48,258 nucleotides of DNA from an uncultured Lachnospiraceae bacterium (GTDB lineage: Bacteria; Bacillota; Clostridia; Lachnospirales; Lachnospiraceae). Shown piece by piece: positions 1 through 10,287 of the stretch. The stretch lies in the NCBI GenBank assembly GCA_902777355.1, contig CACYTU010000068.1, forward strand, positions 1 through 48,258. The letters are read 5' to 3'. The notes under the pieces were generated by a model. That model worked only from the letters and a program-made list of their open reading frames with translations, made no database searches and was not told the origin of the DNA. The position numbers and the translations under genes are program-made. Position 1 is the first letter of the stretch; each line of letters begins with the position of its first letter.

Positions 1-1481
1 CGCTTGAACCACTGGTTGATCTTGTTCCTGGTCGAAGCCGCCTTGGCAAAGCTGAGCCAGTCCAGGCTGGGTCCCTTGGAAGAGGCGCTGGTCATGATCT
101 CGATCCTGTCCCCGTTTTTGATCACATAATCAATGGGGACCAGCTTGTCGTTGACGCGGGCTCCGGTCATGCGGTTGCCCACTGCTGTGTGGATCGCGTA
201 GGCAAAGTCAACCGTTGTGGATCCCGCAGGCAGGTTCTTGACCTCTCCGCGGGGCGTGAAGCAATAGACGTCATCTGAGAAAAGATTCAGGTCACTCTTG
301 AGAATGTCCATGAATTCCCGGTTGTCGGACATGTCCTGCTGCCACTCCAGAATCTGCCGCAGCCAGACAAGCTTCTCTTCCTCGTGCATATCGTAGGTGC
401 GGATCTGTATTTCAAAGGGCTGCCCGGCAGGACCGATCAACGTCGTGTGCAGCGACTGGTACATGTTTGCCTTGGGCATGGCAATATAGTCTTTAAAGCG
501 GCCGGGTATGGGCTTGTACATCTCATGGATAGTACCGAGGACAGCGTAGCAGTCCCGGATCGTTCCGACGATCACGCGCACGGCAAAAAGATCATAAATC
601 TCCTCAAGGGATTTATTCTGATTGACCATCTTCCGGTAAATACTGAAGAAGTGCTTGACCCTTCCGTCCACAGTGCCTTCGATGCCGGCCTCTTTGATAT
701 GGTTTTTGATCTCCTGCGCGATTTCCTGCACATAGTGCTCTCTCTCGCTCTTTCGCTGCTCGACCTTTTCCACAAGGTCGAAATAGATATCAGGATATAA
801 GTATTTCAAAGACAGGTCATCCAGTTCGACCTTGATCTTGGAAATACCCAGACGGTCCGCGATCGGAGCGTAAATGTCGACAGTCTCCTGGGAAATGCGC
901 TGCTGCTTGTCAATCGGCATAAATTCCAGCGTGCGCATGTTGTGCAGGCGGTCGGCAAGCTTGATCAGGATGACCCGGATATCCTTGGCCATGGCGAGGA
1001 ACATCTTGCGCAGATTCCTGGCCTGCATTTCCTGCTGGACCTGTGACTTATCCCCGTAGTCTCCGGAGAGTTTGAGTTTTTTGAGCTTTGTGACTCCGTC
1101 CACCAGAAGTGCGACATCCGTTCCAAAGCTGGTTTCGATCTGCTCTCTGGTCAGAACAGTATCCTCTACGACATCATGAAGAAGGCCTGCCGCAATGGTC
1201 TCCTTGTCCATCTCCAGCTCAGCCAGGATGATCGCGACACAGAGCGGATGAATGATATAGGGCTCGCCGGATTTGCGCAGCTGCCCCGTATGCGCTCTGC
1301 ACGCCACTTCATAGGCTTTTTCAATCAACGTTATATCATCGGAAGGATGATATTTCCTGACACGATCGATAAGATCCCGATAGAGGTCCTCCGGACAGTG
1401 GTACTCTCCGATTCGCTCAATCTTACCGGTGTCGATGGCGATCCTGCTTCCAGTGTCTACCTGCCCTTTGATGTCATTCAT
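1..1481 (-). CDS. relA: RelA/SpoT-family (p)ppGpp synthetase/hydrolase, 3' end outside the window
   Basis: Bifunctional Rel-type alarmone enzyme (makes and hydrolyses (p)ppGpp in the stringent response), cytoplasmic. The first about 493 codons are present; the gene runs off the left edge. In order: an HD hydrolase domain (YIIHPLCVAIIL, then LLHDVVEDT), a synthetase domain (PIPGRFKDYIAMPKANMYQSLH and FEIQIRT) and a TGS domain (DDVYCFTPRGEVKNLPAGST). The start at 1481 has AGAGGTG 4 bases upstream. Odd: straight after FEIQIRTYDMH the protein continues EEEKLVWLRQILEW. The roughly 20-28 residue block that Rel proteins carry there, with the conserved AEYG(I/V)AAHW-YKE sequence, is missing in frame. 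That block closes the synthetase fold, so synthesis may be impaired while hydrolysis is kept. This is inferred from family knowledge; a consensus error is also possible. Family assignment is certain. Confidence 0.95.
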   Translation of the reverse strand, partial: MNDIKGQVDTGSRIAIDTGKIERIGEYHCPEDLYRDLIDRVRKYHPSDDITLIEKAYEVACRAHTGQLRKSGEPYIIHPLCVAIILAELEMDKETIAAGLLHDVVEDTVLTREQIETSFGTDVALLVDGVTKLKKLKLSGDYGDKSQVQQEMQARNLRKMFLAMAKDIRVILIKLADRLHNMRTLEFMPIDKQQRISQETVDIYAPIADRLGISKIKVELDDLSLKYLYPDIYFDLVEKVEQRKSEREHYVQEIAQEIKNHIKEAGIEGTVDGRVKHFFSIYRKMVNQNKSLEEIYDLFAVRVIVGTIRDCYAVLGTIHEMYKPIPGRFKDYIAMPKANMYQSLHTTLIGPAGQPFEIQIRTYDMHEEEKLVWLRQILEWQQDMSDNREFMDILKSDLNLFSDDVYCFTPRGEVKNLPAGSTTVDFAYAIHTAVGNRMTGARVNDKLVPIDYVIKNGDRIEIMTSASSKGPSLDWLSFAKAASTRNKINQWFK

Positions 1482-1600
1482 GATACACCTCTGCCGACAA
1501 AACCCGGTGATACAGTAACAAAAACTCAGTGACGAGCGCCGCACCCTGTGCGCGGCACTAAAGTGATGACTTATTGCCTGAAAACTATAAAAGTAAAGCA

Positions 1601-1629
1601 ATTATAGTCTGTTTTGTTCGACTCGTCAA
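1601..1629 (-). promoter_or_regulatory. Sigma-A-type promoter of relA
   Basis: Read on the minus strand: -35 TTGACG (1624-1629), 17-base spacer, -10 TATAAT (1601-1606), about 120 bases upstream of the relA start. Both boxes are near consensus. Confidence 0.7.
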
Positions 1630-1827
1630 TTAGTGTGTTTACAGAATCCTGCCTAAATTCTGTTAAAAATCAGCTCAAATCCTGTATTTTTGGTCACTCG
1701 CCGGCCAGCGTATAAGCGGAAAATGAGATTTCGCCTCAGATCAGTTTTCAATCGATGAAAAAAAGTGCCTGCACGATACAGGGAAATGCCGGCCTTTGTC
1801 CGCCGCAGGGTGCAGTATCCAATCACA

Positions 1828-2010
1828 CAGGTCATGCCGCGGAGTACTGTATTTCATCGCACGGGTCATGCCGCGGAGTACTGTATTTCATCGCACGGGT
1901 CATGCCGCGGAGTACTGTATTTCATAACACGGGTCATACCGCGGGGTGCAGCTTTTCATTACGCGGGTCATGCGGCGGAGTGCTGTTTTTCATCACATGG
2001 GTCATGCGGC
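1828..2010. repeat. 34-bp tandem repeat, 5-6 copies
   Basis: About five and a half head-to-tail copies of a 34-base unit containing GTCATGCCGCGGAGTACTG. The copies nearest relA are almost identical; those nearest the groESL terminator have diverged. The period is not a multiple of three and the array is contiguous without spacers, so it is neither coding nor a CRISPR array. It fills the space between the groESL terminator and the relA promoter. Confidence 0.9.
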
Positions 2011-2048
2011 AAAAATCCCCGCGGATTCTGTTTCGAATCCGCGGGGAT
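2011..2048 (-). terminator. Rho-independent terminator of groESL
   Basis: Perfect 14-bp stem (2015-2028 with 2035-2048), six-base loop, followed on the minus strand by a T run (2011-2015). It lies about 95 bases past the groEL stop. Confidence 0.9.
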
Positions 2049-2141
2049 CATCATTATCATTTTTTCCGATTTTGCATGAACCTGCTCAAAATGGAGCCGT
2101 TCACTTCATTCCGGAAACCGTTCGTTTTATCGCGGAACGGA

Positions 2142-3833
<1,692 letters not shown>

Positions 3834-4009
3834 TTAGTGGAAATACACTAAATGAATGGAAACACATTTTAACTAATGGAAATATACTGCGAAATCTTCT
3901 GATCAAACTATAATTGATGATAATACACCGATGGATCGCGGCTAAAAGCAGCTGGACCCACAAGTTATGATTTAATCATATGGTTTGATCAGCCGGCAGT
4001 GGATTCCTT

Positions 4010-4297
4010 TTATTCGATGATCGCCAGAATATCGCTCTGTCTCACGATGACATACTTCTCGTCAGCATCAACCTTGACTTCGGTTCCGGAATATTTGGAA
4101 TAGATGACTCTGTCGCCAGCCTTGACTTCCATCTTGACTTCCTTGCCGTCAACCATGCCGCCTGGTCCGACTGCGATTACTTCTGCCTGCTGCGGTTTCT
4201 CTTTTTCCTGGCCGGGAAGGACAATGCCGGACTTTGTGGTTGTCTCAGCTTCCAGCTGTTTCAATACAACTCTGTCGCCCAAAGGAACTAACTTCAT
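4010..4297 (-). CDS. groES: Co-chaperonin GroES (Hsp10)
   Basis: Heptameric lid of the GroEL chamber; 95 residues, the usual length. The N-terminus MKLVPLGDRVVLKQ, the mobile-loop region TTTKSGIVLPG and the C-terminal EVKVDADEKYVIVRQSDIL are typical. The start at 4297 is preceded by GGAGG at good spacing; the longer open frame upstream (to 4405) does not resemble GroES. It is the first gene of the operon. The leader is about 200 bases long and carries a CIRCE operator near the transcription start. Confidence 0.98.
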   Translation of the reverse strand: MKLVPLGDRVVLKQLEAETTTKSGIVLPGQEKEKPQQAEVIAVGPGGMVDGKEVKMEVKAGDRVIYSKYSGTEVKVDADEKYVIVRQSDILAIIE

Positions 4298-4499
4298 AAT
4301 GATTACCTCCATTTTCTGACTGTCCGGCACATATGCCGGAAGTTCTTCTGACTGTTCTGTACTGCCGCTGCTCTTTTTGACCCTGAGTCTGTCCGGCAGC
4401 GGCAAATAGGGGAAACTCCGACGATACAGGTCTCCTGATCAGCATTGGAATTCCAGGAGCTGTATCCGGGCAGATTCCTGAGTATCGTCTTATCTGTTG

Positions 4500-4526
4500 T
4501 TAGCACTCATACCTTTTGAGTGCTAA
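4500..4526. promoter_or_regulatory. CIRCE operator (HrcA binding site)
   Basis: Exact consensus inverted repeat TTAGCACTC-N9-GAGTGCTAA. It sits just downstream of the groES -10 box, where HrcA binding would block transcription at normal temperature. HrcA itself is not encoded in this window. Confidence 0.97.
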
Positions 4527-4537
4527 CTCTATCGTGT

Positions 4538-4566
4538 ATAATAGTTTTCCGCCCTGTTGTTTGCAA
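4538..4566 (-). promoter_or_regulatory. Sigma-A promoter of groESL
   Basis: Minus strand: -35 TTGCAA (4561-4566), 17-base spacer, -10 TATTAT (4538-4543), with CIRCE starting 11 bases downstream of the -10 box. Confidence 0.8.
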
Positions 4567-4817
4567 GCCTGTTTATCTCCTGTTTTTCTCCGTTTTTCTT
4601 CTATTTTCTTCTTATTACTCTATTTTCCTCAATATTTCATACTTTCCCAGATTATTCTGGTTAATCACCATTTATCTGTCGGTGTCCACGCCCTCTCGAA
4701 GAACCTGTAAGATTAAATTTACTTATGATTATTACTTATGATTAACTGATTGATGACTCATGTACACATCCTCTTCAGTTTTGCATTGAAGCAGCCGCCC
4801 CGCAGTAACAAAAGCCT

Positions 4818-4895
4818 GCAGAGCGGGTAACAGAAGGGTATCTGAACGGGTAACAGAGCAGGAAACTGAACAGGTAACTGAACGGGTAACAGAAA
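4818..4895. repeat. Degenerate short repeat around GAACGGGTAACAG
   Basis: Several imperfect copies of a 12-24 base unit containing (G)AACGGGTAACAGA lie in the roughly 460-base gap between the groESL promoter and the small gene at 5026. The rest of this gap (4567-4817) is pyrimidine-rich and shows nothing else recognisable. Confidence 0.5.
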
Positions 4896-4911
4896 AGTCA
4901 CATTTCCATAG

Positions 4912-4940
4912 TTGCATTCTATTATGAGCGGTGATATAGT
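4912..4940 (+). promoter_or_regulatory. Likely promoter of the small gene at 5026
   Basis: TTGCAT (4912-4917), 17-base spacer, TATAGT (4935-4940), about 85 bases before the start codon. Confidence 0.55.
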
Positions 4941-5025
4941 TTATGTAGTTTTCAAAACTACATCTTGCATTTTCGTGCAATTTTTGTAATTCGTAATGCT
5001 GCTCAAATGAAAGGATCTGATCGAC

Positions 5026-5292
5026 ATGACGGTAAAAGAATTAAAGAAGTTTTTCGAAGATCATCTGGTTCCCTCCCGTCTATATCATATGAAGGGCGGG
5101 TATCACAAAAACCGCATCTGCATCGCCAAAAATAAAGCGAAAAAGGAATGGGAAGTCTACTTCAGTGAAGGCAGGACCAAAATCGGCCTCATGGAGTTCG
5201 CGACCGAAAGCGAGGCATGCCAGCGCATGAAAGAGGAAGTCTGCAAGGTCATGGAGCAGATCTACGGCCTGAGCTGGAAAGGTCTGGCATAA
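5026..5292 (+). CDS. Small hypothetical protein (88 residues)
   Basis: I do not recognise a family. The product is small, Lys-rich and probably cytoplasmic (begins MTVKELKKFFEDHLVPSRLY), without a signal peptide or membrane helix. The central part (RICIAKNKAKKEWEVYFSEGRTKIGLMEF) looks like a short beta-sheet, followed by a C-terminal helix. A plausible ribosome site (AAAGGA) lies 10 bases before the start, a promoter upstream and a strong terminator downstream, so it is a single-gene transcript. These signals, more than similarity, support it as a real gene. Confidence 0.75.
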   Translation: MTVKELKKFFEDHLVPSRLYHMKGGYHKNRICIAKNKAKKEWEVYFSEGRTKIGLMEFATESEACQRMKEEVCKVMEQIYGLSWKGLA

Positions 5293-5441
5293 TTTTCCCG
5301 CACTTTTGAAGTACTTTTGCAGTAAATACACGACTCCGCATAAGGGCGGAGGGCGGCAGTGCCGCCTCTGTCCCGCGACCCTTCCGCATCCGCCTCAAGG
5401 CAGAACTTTTCTTACGCGGGCGGTCCTATGGTCTTATATCG

Positions 5442-5478
5442 AAAGCCGGTGCTGTTCCCAGAACAGCACCGGCTTTTT
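5442..5478 (+). terminator. Rho-independent terminator
   Basis: Perfect 16-bp stem (5442-5457 with 5461-5476), three-base loop and T run on the plus strand; it ends the transcript of the small gene at 5026. Confidence 0.9.
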
Positions 5479-5539
5479 GTCATCCGACACAGCAGTCAAA
5501 TGAATTGATTTTGTCAGTACATTTCACGGGCCGTGTCAT

Positions 5540-5567
5540 AAAAAAGGCTGCCACCGAAGTGACAGCC
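5540..5567 (-). terminator. Rho-independent terminator of the PPDK gene
   Basis: On the minus strand GGCTGTCAC-TTCG-GTGGCAGCC followed by TTTTTT: a UUCG-type tetraloop hairpin with one mismatch, about 40 bases past the PPDK stop. Confidence 0.9.
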
Positions 5568-5605
5568 CCTGAATATTTTTTTCAAAAACAGCGAAAGCGG
5601 ATGGA

Positions 5606-8201
5606 TTACTTGTCGTTGATCGCCGCCTGTGCTGCTGCCAGTCTCGCGATCGGGACGCGGAAAGGTGAGCAGGACACATAGTCAAGGCCGACCTTGTGGC
5701 AGAACTCGATGGACGCGGGATCGCCGCCGTGCTCGCCGCAGATACCCAGGTGGATGTCAGGGCGGACCCTGCGGCCCTTCTCTGCTGCCATCTGAACCAG
5801 CTGGCCTACGCCGTTCTGGTCGAGGTGTGCGAAGGGATCGGACTCATAGATCTTGCTTGCATAGTAATCCTGCAGGAACTTGCCGGCATCGTCACGTGAG
5901 AAGCCGAAGGTCATCTGGGTCAGATCGTTTGTGCCGAAGCTGAAGAACTCGGCTTCCTCGGCAATCTCGTCCGCCAGCAGAGCAGCGCGGGGGATCTCGA
6001 TCATGGTGCCGACCTTGTACTGGATATCGGAATTCTTCTCAGCCTTGACCTTGTCAGCGGTCTCGACAACAGTCTTCTTGACGAATGCGAGCTCTTTCTT
6101 GTCGCCTACCAGAGGGATCATGATCTCGGGCACGATATTGTAGCCGCACTCTTCGTTGACTTCAATGGCTGCTTCCATGACAGCTCTGGTCTGCATGCGG
6201 GCGATCTCAGGGAATGTGACAGCCAGACGGCAGCCGCGGTGTCCCATCATGGGGTTGAACTCATGCAGAGCGTCGCAGCGTTCCTTGACCTGCTGTACGG
6301 AGATGTTCATCAGTTTGGCCAGATCTTCGATCTCAGGCTCAGTGGTGGGAACGAACTCGTGGAGAGGCGGATCCAGGAAGCGGATGGTGACCGGACGGCC
6401 TTCCATTGCCTTGTAGATGCCCTTGAAGTCGCCCTTCTGGAAGGGGATCAGCTCGTTGAGGGCAGCCTCGCGCTCTTCGGATCTTCGGAATTCTGTCAGG
6501 GTTGAAGAACATGTGCTCGGTTCTGGTCAGACCGATGCCTTCCGCACCCATGCGGACTGCGTTTGCAGCGTCCTCGGGAGTGTCGGCATTGGTGCGGACT
6601 TTCAGCCTGCGGGCTGCGTCTGCCCATGCCATGATGCGCTGGAAGTTGCCGCTGATGGAAGCTTCCACGGTCTGGATATCGCCAAGATAGATCTTACCGG
6701 TGGAGCCGTCGAGGGAGATGTAGTCGCCCTCTTTGATCTTGTGGCCGCCCAGCTCGATGTACTTGTCTTCTTCGAAGACCTTGAGTTCACCGCAGCCGGA
6801 GACACAGCAGGTGCCCATGCCGCGGGCAACAACTGCAGCGTGGCTGGTCATGCCGCCGCGCATGGTCAGAACGCCTTCTGCGGCGTGCATACCCTCGATA
6901 TCCTCGGGGGAAGTCTCCTGACGGACCAGGATGACACGGCTGCCTGCAGCGTGTGCGGCAACAGCGTCGTCAGCATTGAAATAAACGCGGCCTGCAGCTG
7001 CGCCGGGAGATGCCGGAAGGGCTTCGCCGATCTGCTGTCCGTTCTTGAGGGCCTTGGCGTCGAATACGGGGTGCAGCAGCTGATCGAGGGACTTGGCTTC
7101 GATTCTGCAGACTGCTTCCTCGGGAGTGATCATGCCTTCATCCACAAGATCGCAGGCGATCTGGATCGCGGCGTGAGCGGTGCGCTTGCCGTTTCTGGTC
7201 TGCAGGAAGAAGAGCTTGCCTTCCTCGATGGTGAACTCCATGTCCTGCATATCGCGATAGTGCTTCTCGAGCTTGTCAGCGATGGAGACAAACTGCTTGT
7301 AGCACTCGGGAAGATCCTTCTCCAGCTGAGTGATCTTGGAAGGTGTGCGGATACCTGCAACGACGTCCTCACCCTGTGCATTGATCAGGTACTCGCCGAA
7401 GATACCCTTTGCGCCTGTAGCGGGGTCACGTGTGAACGCAACACCGGTACCGGAAGTATTGCCCATGTTGCCGAATACCATGGACTGTACGTTGACAGCG
7501 GTACCCCAGGAATAAGGGATATCGTTCATCATACGATAGTAGTTGGCGCGGGGGTTGTCCCAGGAACGGAAGACAGCCTTGATGGCTTCCATCAGCTGAA
7601 CCTTGGGATCCTGAGGGAACTCTTCGCCCATTTTCTCCTTGTAGATCGCCTTGTACTGCGCGATGACATCCTGCAGATCCTCAGCGGTCAGCTCGGTATC
7701 AAAAGTATAGCCGTGCTCTTTCTTCACGCCCTCAAGGATGCTGTCGAAGAAAGTCTTGCTCATCTCCATAACAACGTCAGAGAACATCTGAATGAAACGG
7801 CGATAAGAGTCATATGCAAAACGAGGATTGCCGGTCTTCTGCGCAAAGCCCTTGACAGAAACATCGTTGAGACCCAGGTTCAGGATCGTGTCCATCATGC
7901 CGGGCATGGATGCGCGGGCACCGGAACGGACAGAGACCAGAAGAGGATTCTCTGTGTCGCCGAACTTCTTGCCCTGAACGCCCTCAAGCCATGTGAGAGC
8001 CTCGAAGATCTGCTTCTGTGTGTCTTCATTGATGGTCTTGCCTTCGTTGTAGTAATCCGTGCAGGCCTCGGTGGAAATAGTGAAGCCGTTCGGGATCGGC
8101 AGGCCGATATTCGTCATCTCCGCAAGGTTTGCACCCTTGCCTCCCAGGAGATTGCGCATATCCGCGTTACCCTCGCTGAATTTGTAAACTCTTTTGCTCA
8201 T
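5606..8201 (-). pseudogene. ppdK: Pyruvate, phosphate dikinase, frameshifted
   Basis: PPDK interconverts pyruvate + ATP + Pi and PEP + AMP + PPi. The N-terminal frame (8201 to about 6490) has the ATP-grasp domain (GGKGANLAEMTNIGLPIP) and the phospho-His swivel domain (GGMTSHAAVVARGMG). The C-terminal frame (about 6490 to 5606) has the PEP/pyruvate barrel (GTNDLTQMTFGFSRDD, CGEHGGDP). The frames join badly near 6475-6495: after FFNPDRIPKIRR the first frame turns to nonsense, while the second resumes at SEEREAALNELIP. The total is 2596 bases, not divisible by three, and about 10 residues short of the usual roughly 874, so I infer a deletion of about 29 bases. CCGAAGA occurs twice at the junction. 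The start has AGGAGGT before it. As written, the catalytic C-terminal domain is lost. Confidence 0.93.
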
Positions 8202-8345
8202 TCATTACCTCCTTTTAATATGTTCCACGCAAATAAATTGCAGAAAACTGTCTATTTACACACGTTTTTTCAAGCACAAAAGCAAAAAGCTTATATGCAG
8301 ATAAATACAGTAAAAAACTTACCCCTCATGTAAACCAGACAAAGT

Positions 8346-8375
8346 ATTATACTACATATTTTTATTCTACGGCAA
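8346..8375 (-). promoter_or_regulatory. Likely promoter of the PPDK gene
   Basis: Minus strand: -35 TTGCCG (8370-8375), 18-base spacer, -10 TATAAT (8346-8351), giving a leader of about 140 bases. The rest of the 8202-8556 gap shows nothing recognisable. Confidence 0.55.
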
Positions 8376-8556
8376 CCGGCAATTTATAAAATGGCATTTT
8401 TCCTCGTACAAAAAGACATACATTTCCCGTAAAGCAAGAGAAGATTTTCTGCGGAACCCGGTTCCTCCGAAAACCTCCTGCTATGTATAAACTGTCTTCC
8501 GGTTCAAGGTATCCGGAAAGCCGTCACGGCAGCAGACCTGACTCTGCCGCCTCTTT

Positions 8557-9468
8557 CTATTCTTTGCTGTGAATCCCCTTTTCTTTGCTGTGAATCCCCT
8601 TTTCATGGAATTCGCCGGGGATAAAGCTGTCGAAGATATAAGCGTCAAAATGAGGCCGGACCTTTTTGAGATCCTCCTCACTCCTGACGGTCCATGCAGC
8701 GCTTTTCCCACGGAAAAGCGCGCGCCACAGACGCCTGGAAAGATTCCCCTGATACTGATGATTATAAGCTACAAAGTCGGGTCTTGTCACGAAATTTGTG
8801 ACCAGAAACTGAAGGAAGAACCCGGGCGCCAGTTTGGAGGGAGTGCGGAATTCTTTCTGATGGATAAAACCGTCTGAAAGCTGCCCCCGCATAACATCAG
8901 GCCGGTTTTTCCGGTACCACAGAAGGACCAGGGGATTGAAGGATTCGATACAGTACTCACCGGGATAATCCCGCAGCAGCTGGTTGGCCGCGCGGCAGAC
9001 CCTGAGGTCCATATATTCGACCTTCATCTCTATGATGAGCGGAACCTTTCCGTCCACTACCTTCAGTGCTTCTTTAAAAGTCGGAATCTTCTCACCACAG
9101 TCCAGCAGACGGAATCTGCTCAGTTCCTCAAGCGTATAATCAGCCACTCTTCCCTTCTGCCCGCACATGCGCCGCAGGGTAAAATCATGGAATACGACCG
9201 GCACCCCGTCCTTTGTGACCTGTATGTCAAACTCAATCCCATATCCGGCTTCGACCGCTCTGCGTATCGCCGGAAGAGAGTTTTCAGGATGTGAGGTTCC
9301 GTTTCGGTGCAGACCCCTGTGGGCGTAATAGTTGGTCCTGAAATTCTTCTTCTCAGGTTTTTTGCCGAGTCCGATCCGGGGCATGATGGTATACAAATAG
9401 ACCGCCGAACCCACAGCAGCCTTCAATGCCAGGCTTCTCCCTTTCCTGCTTATTTTTTTCACATTCAT
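8557..9468 (-). CDS. Glycerophosphodiester phosphodiesterase family protein
   Basis: GDPD/UgpQ-type enzyme, expected to hydrolyse glycerophosphodiesters to glycerol-3-phosphate and an alcohol. The motifs are clear: AHRGLHRNGTSHPENS (HRG and PENS), IEFDIQVTKDGVPVVFHDFTL (E-x-D and HD) and a later IIEMKVE. I chose the start at 9468 (MNVKKISRKG, 303 residues), which gives a basic N-terminus and a hydrophobic stretch (LKAAVGSAVYLYTIM) that could be a membrane anchor. The frame stays open to 9597, and neither start has a strong ribosome site, so the start is uncertain. The last 14 residues are a perfect duplication of KGIHSKE, from a 21-bp tandem repeat at 8560-8601. Confidence 0.88.
   Translation of the reverse strand: MNVKKISRKGRSLALKAAVGSAVYLYTIMPRIGLGKKPEKKNFRTNYYAHRGLHRNGTSHPENSLPAIRRAVEAGYGIEFDIQVTKDGVPVVFHDFTLRRMCGQKGRVADYTLEELSRFRLLDCGEKIPTFKEALKVVDGKVPLIIEMKVEYMDLRVCRAANQLLRDYPGEYCIESFNPLVLLWYRKNRPDVMRGQLSDGFIHQKEFRTPSKLAPGFFLQFLVTNFVTRPDFVAYNHQYQGNLSRRLWRALFRGKSAAWTVRSEEDLKKVRPHFDAYIFDSFIPGEFHEKGIHSKEKGIHSKE
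8560..8601. repeat. 21-bp tandem duplication at the 3' end of the GDPD gene
   Basis: Two identical 21-base units, in frame, encode KGIHSKE twice immediately before the stop codon. Confidence 0.9.
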
Positions 9469-9624
9469 ATTAAGTAATCTCTGTATTAAATGATGTACCT
9501 GCGGACGACTATGGCCGTCCGGGAGTCTGAATAAGGGATTTGATTTCCTGTATACAGTGCCTGTAATTATACACTCTATGCAGAGCTCCGCCAACATCCT
9601 TTGTGCAGAGTTTCTTCTTTTTTT

Positions 9625-9860
9625 ATAGTTTAATAGTTATGGCTTTAATAGCTGTGACCTTAATACCTGCAGCTTTAATACTTGCGGTATTTATAGCTGT
9701 AACTCTTATAGTTGCGGCTTTTATAGCTGCGGCTTTATTGGTTGAGGATTATTTAGCTGCAGCTTTTATAGTTGCGGCTTTATTGGTTGAGGATTATTTA
9801 GCTGCAGCTTTTATAGTTGCGGCTTTTTAGCTGCGGCTTTATCAGTTGAGGATTATTTTG
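9625..9860. repeat. Tandem repeat region, 45-bp unit and shorter degenerate units
   Basis: A run of degenerate units built on GCTTTTATAGTTGCGGC and GGTTGAGGATTATTTAGC, including two nearly perfect 45-base copies around 9743-9832. It translates into an Ala/Val/Leu-rich 75-residue frame (9603-9830) that I take as a by-product of the repeat. It lies between the divergent GDPD and ABC-F genes; 9860-10287 shows no other clear feature. Confidence 0.8.
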
Positions 9861-10287
9861 TTGTGGCCATGGGCATGGCCGGCTGCAGTCAGCAGTGCCG
9901 CCCCCGGGCCCGATTCGGGTTTTCTGCCTGACAACGCAGGAAAATGCTCAAATTTCTTCCCGGGCGGAAAGTATCTTCTGCATACATTTTTCACAGAATG
10001 TATATTATTACTGGTTGCGGGAATTCGTTCTTTCCGATATGATAGAAAGTACGTATGATTCGGGATTGTACAAATAAAGGATTTTTCCACTTTATTCTTT
10101 TTGCGGTCTGTCCTTTATCGAAGAGTACGATAATCGGAATCCATGCATGAAATATCCGGTTATCATATATCGCCTGTACGTCCCGACCGGATCTGTTCAC
10201 AGCCCGGCTTCAGCTTCCACTGTCCGGGCACACAGCATAAAAAAGGCGGCCTGCCGCTCTCTCCCTCAAGCGAGGTACAATAATACT

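Noticed and set aside
6417-8333. Long plus-strand open frame opposite PPDK
   Set aside because: Antisense shadow of a GC-rich conserved gene; no domain recognised.
9603-9830. 75-residue Ala/Val/Leu-rich frame that looks like membrane helices
   Set aside because: It is a translation of a degenerate tandem repeat, with no ribosome site; the composition follows from the repeat.
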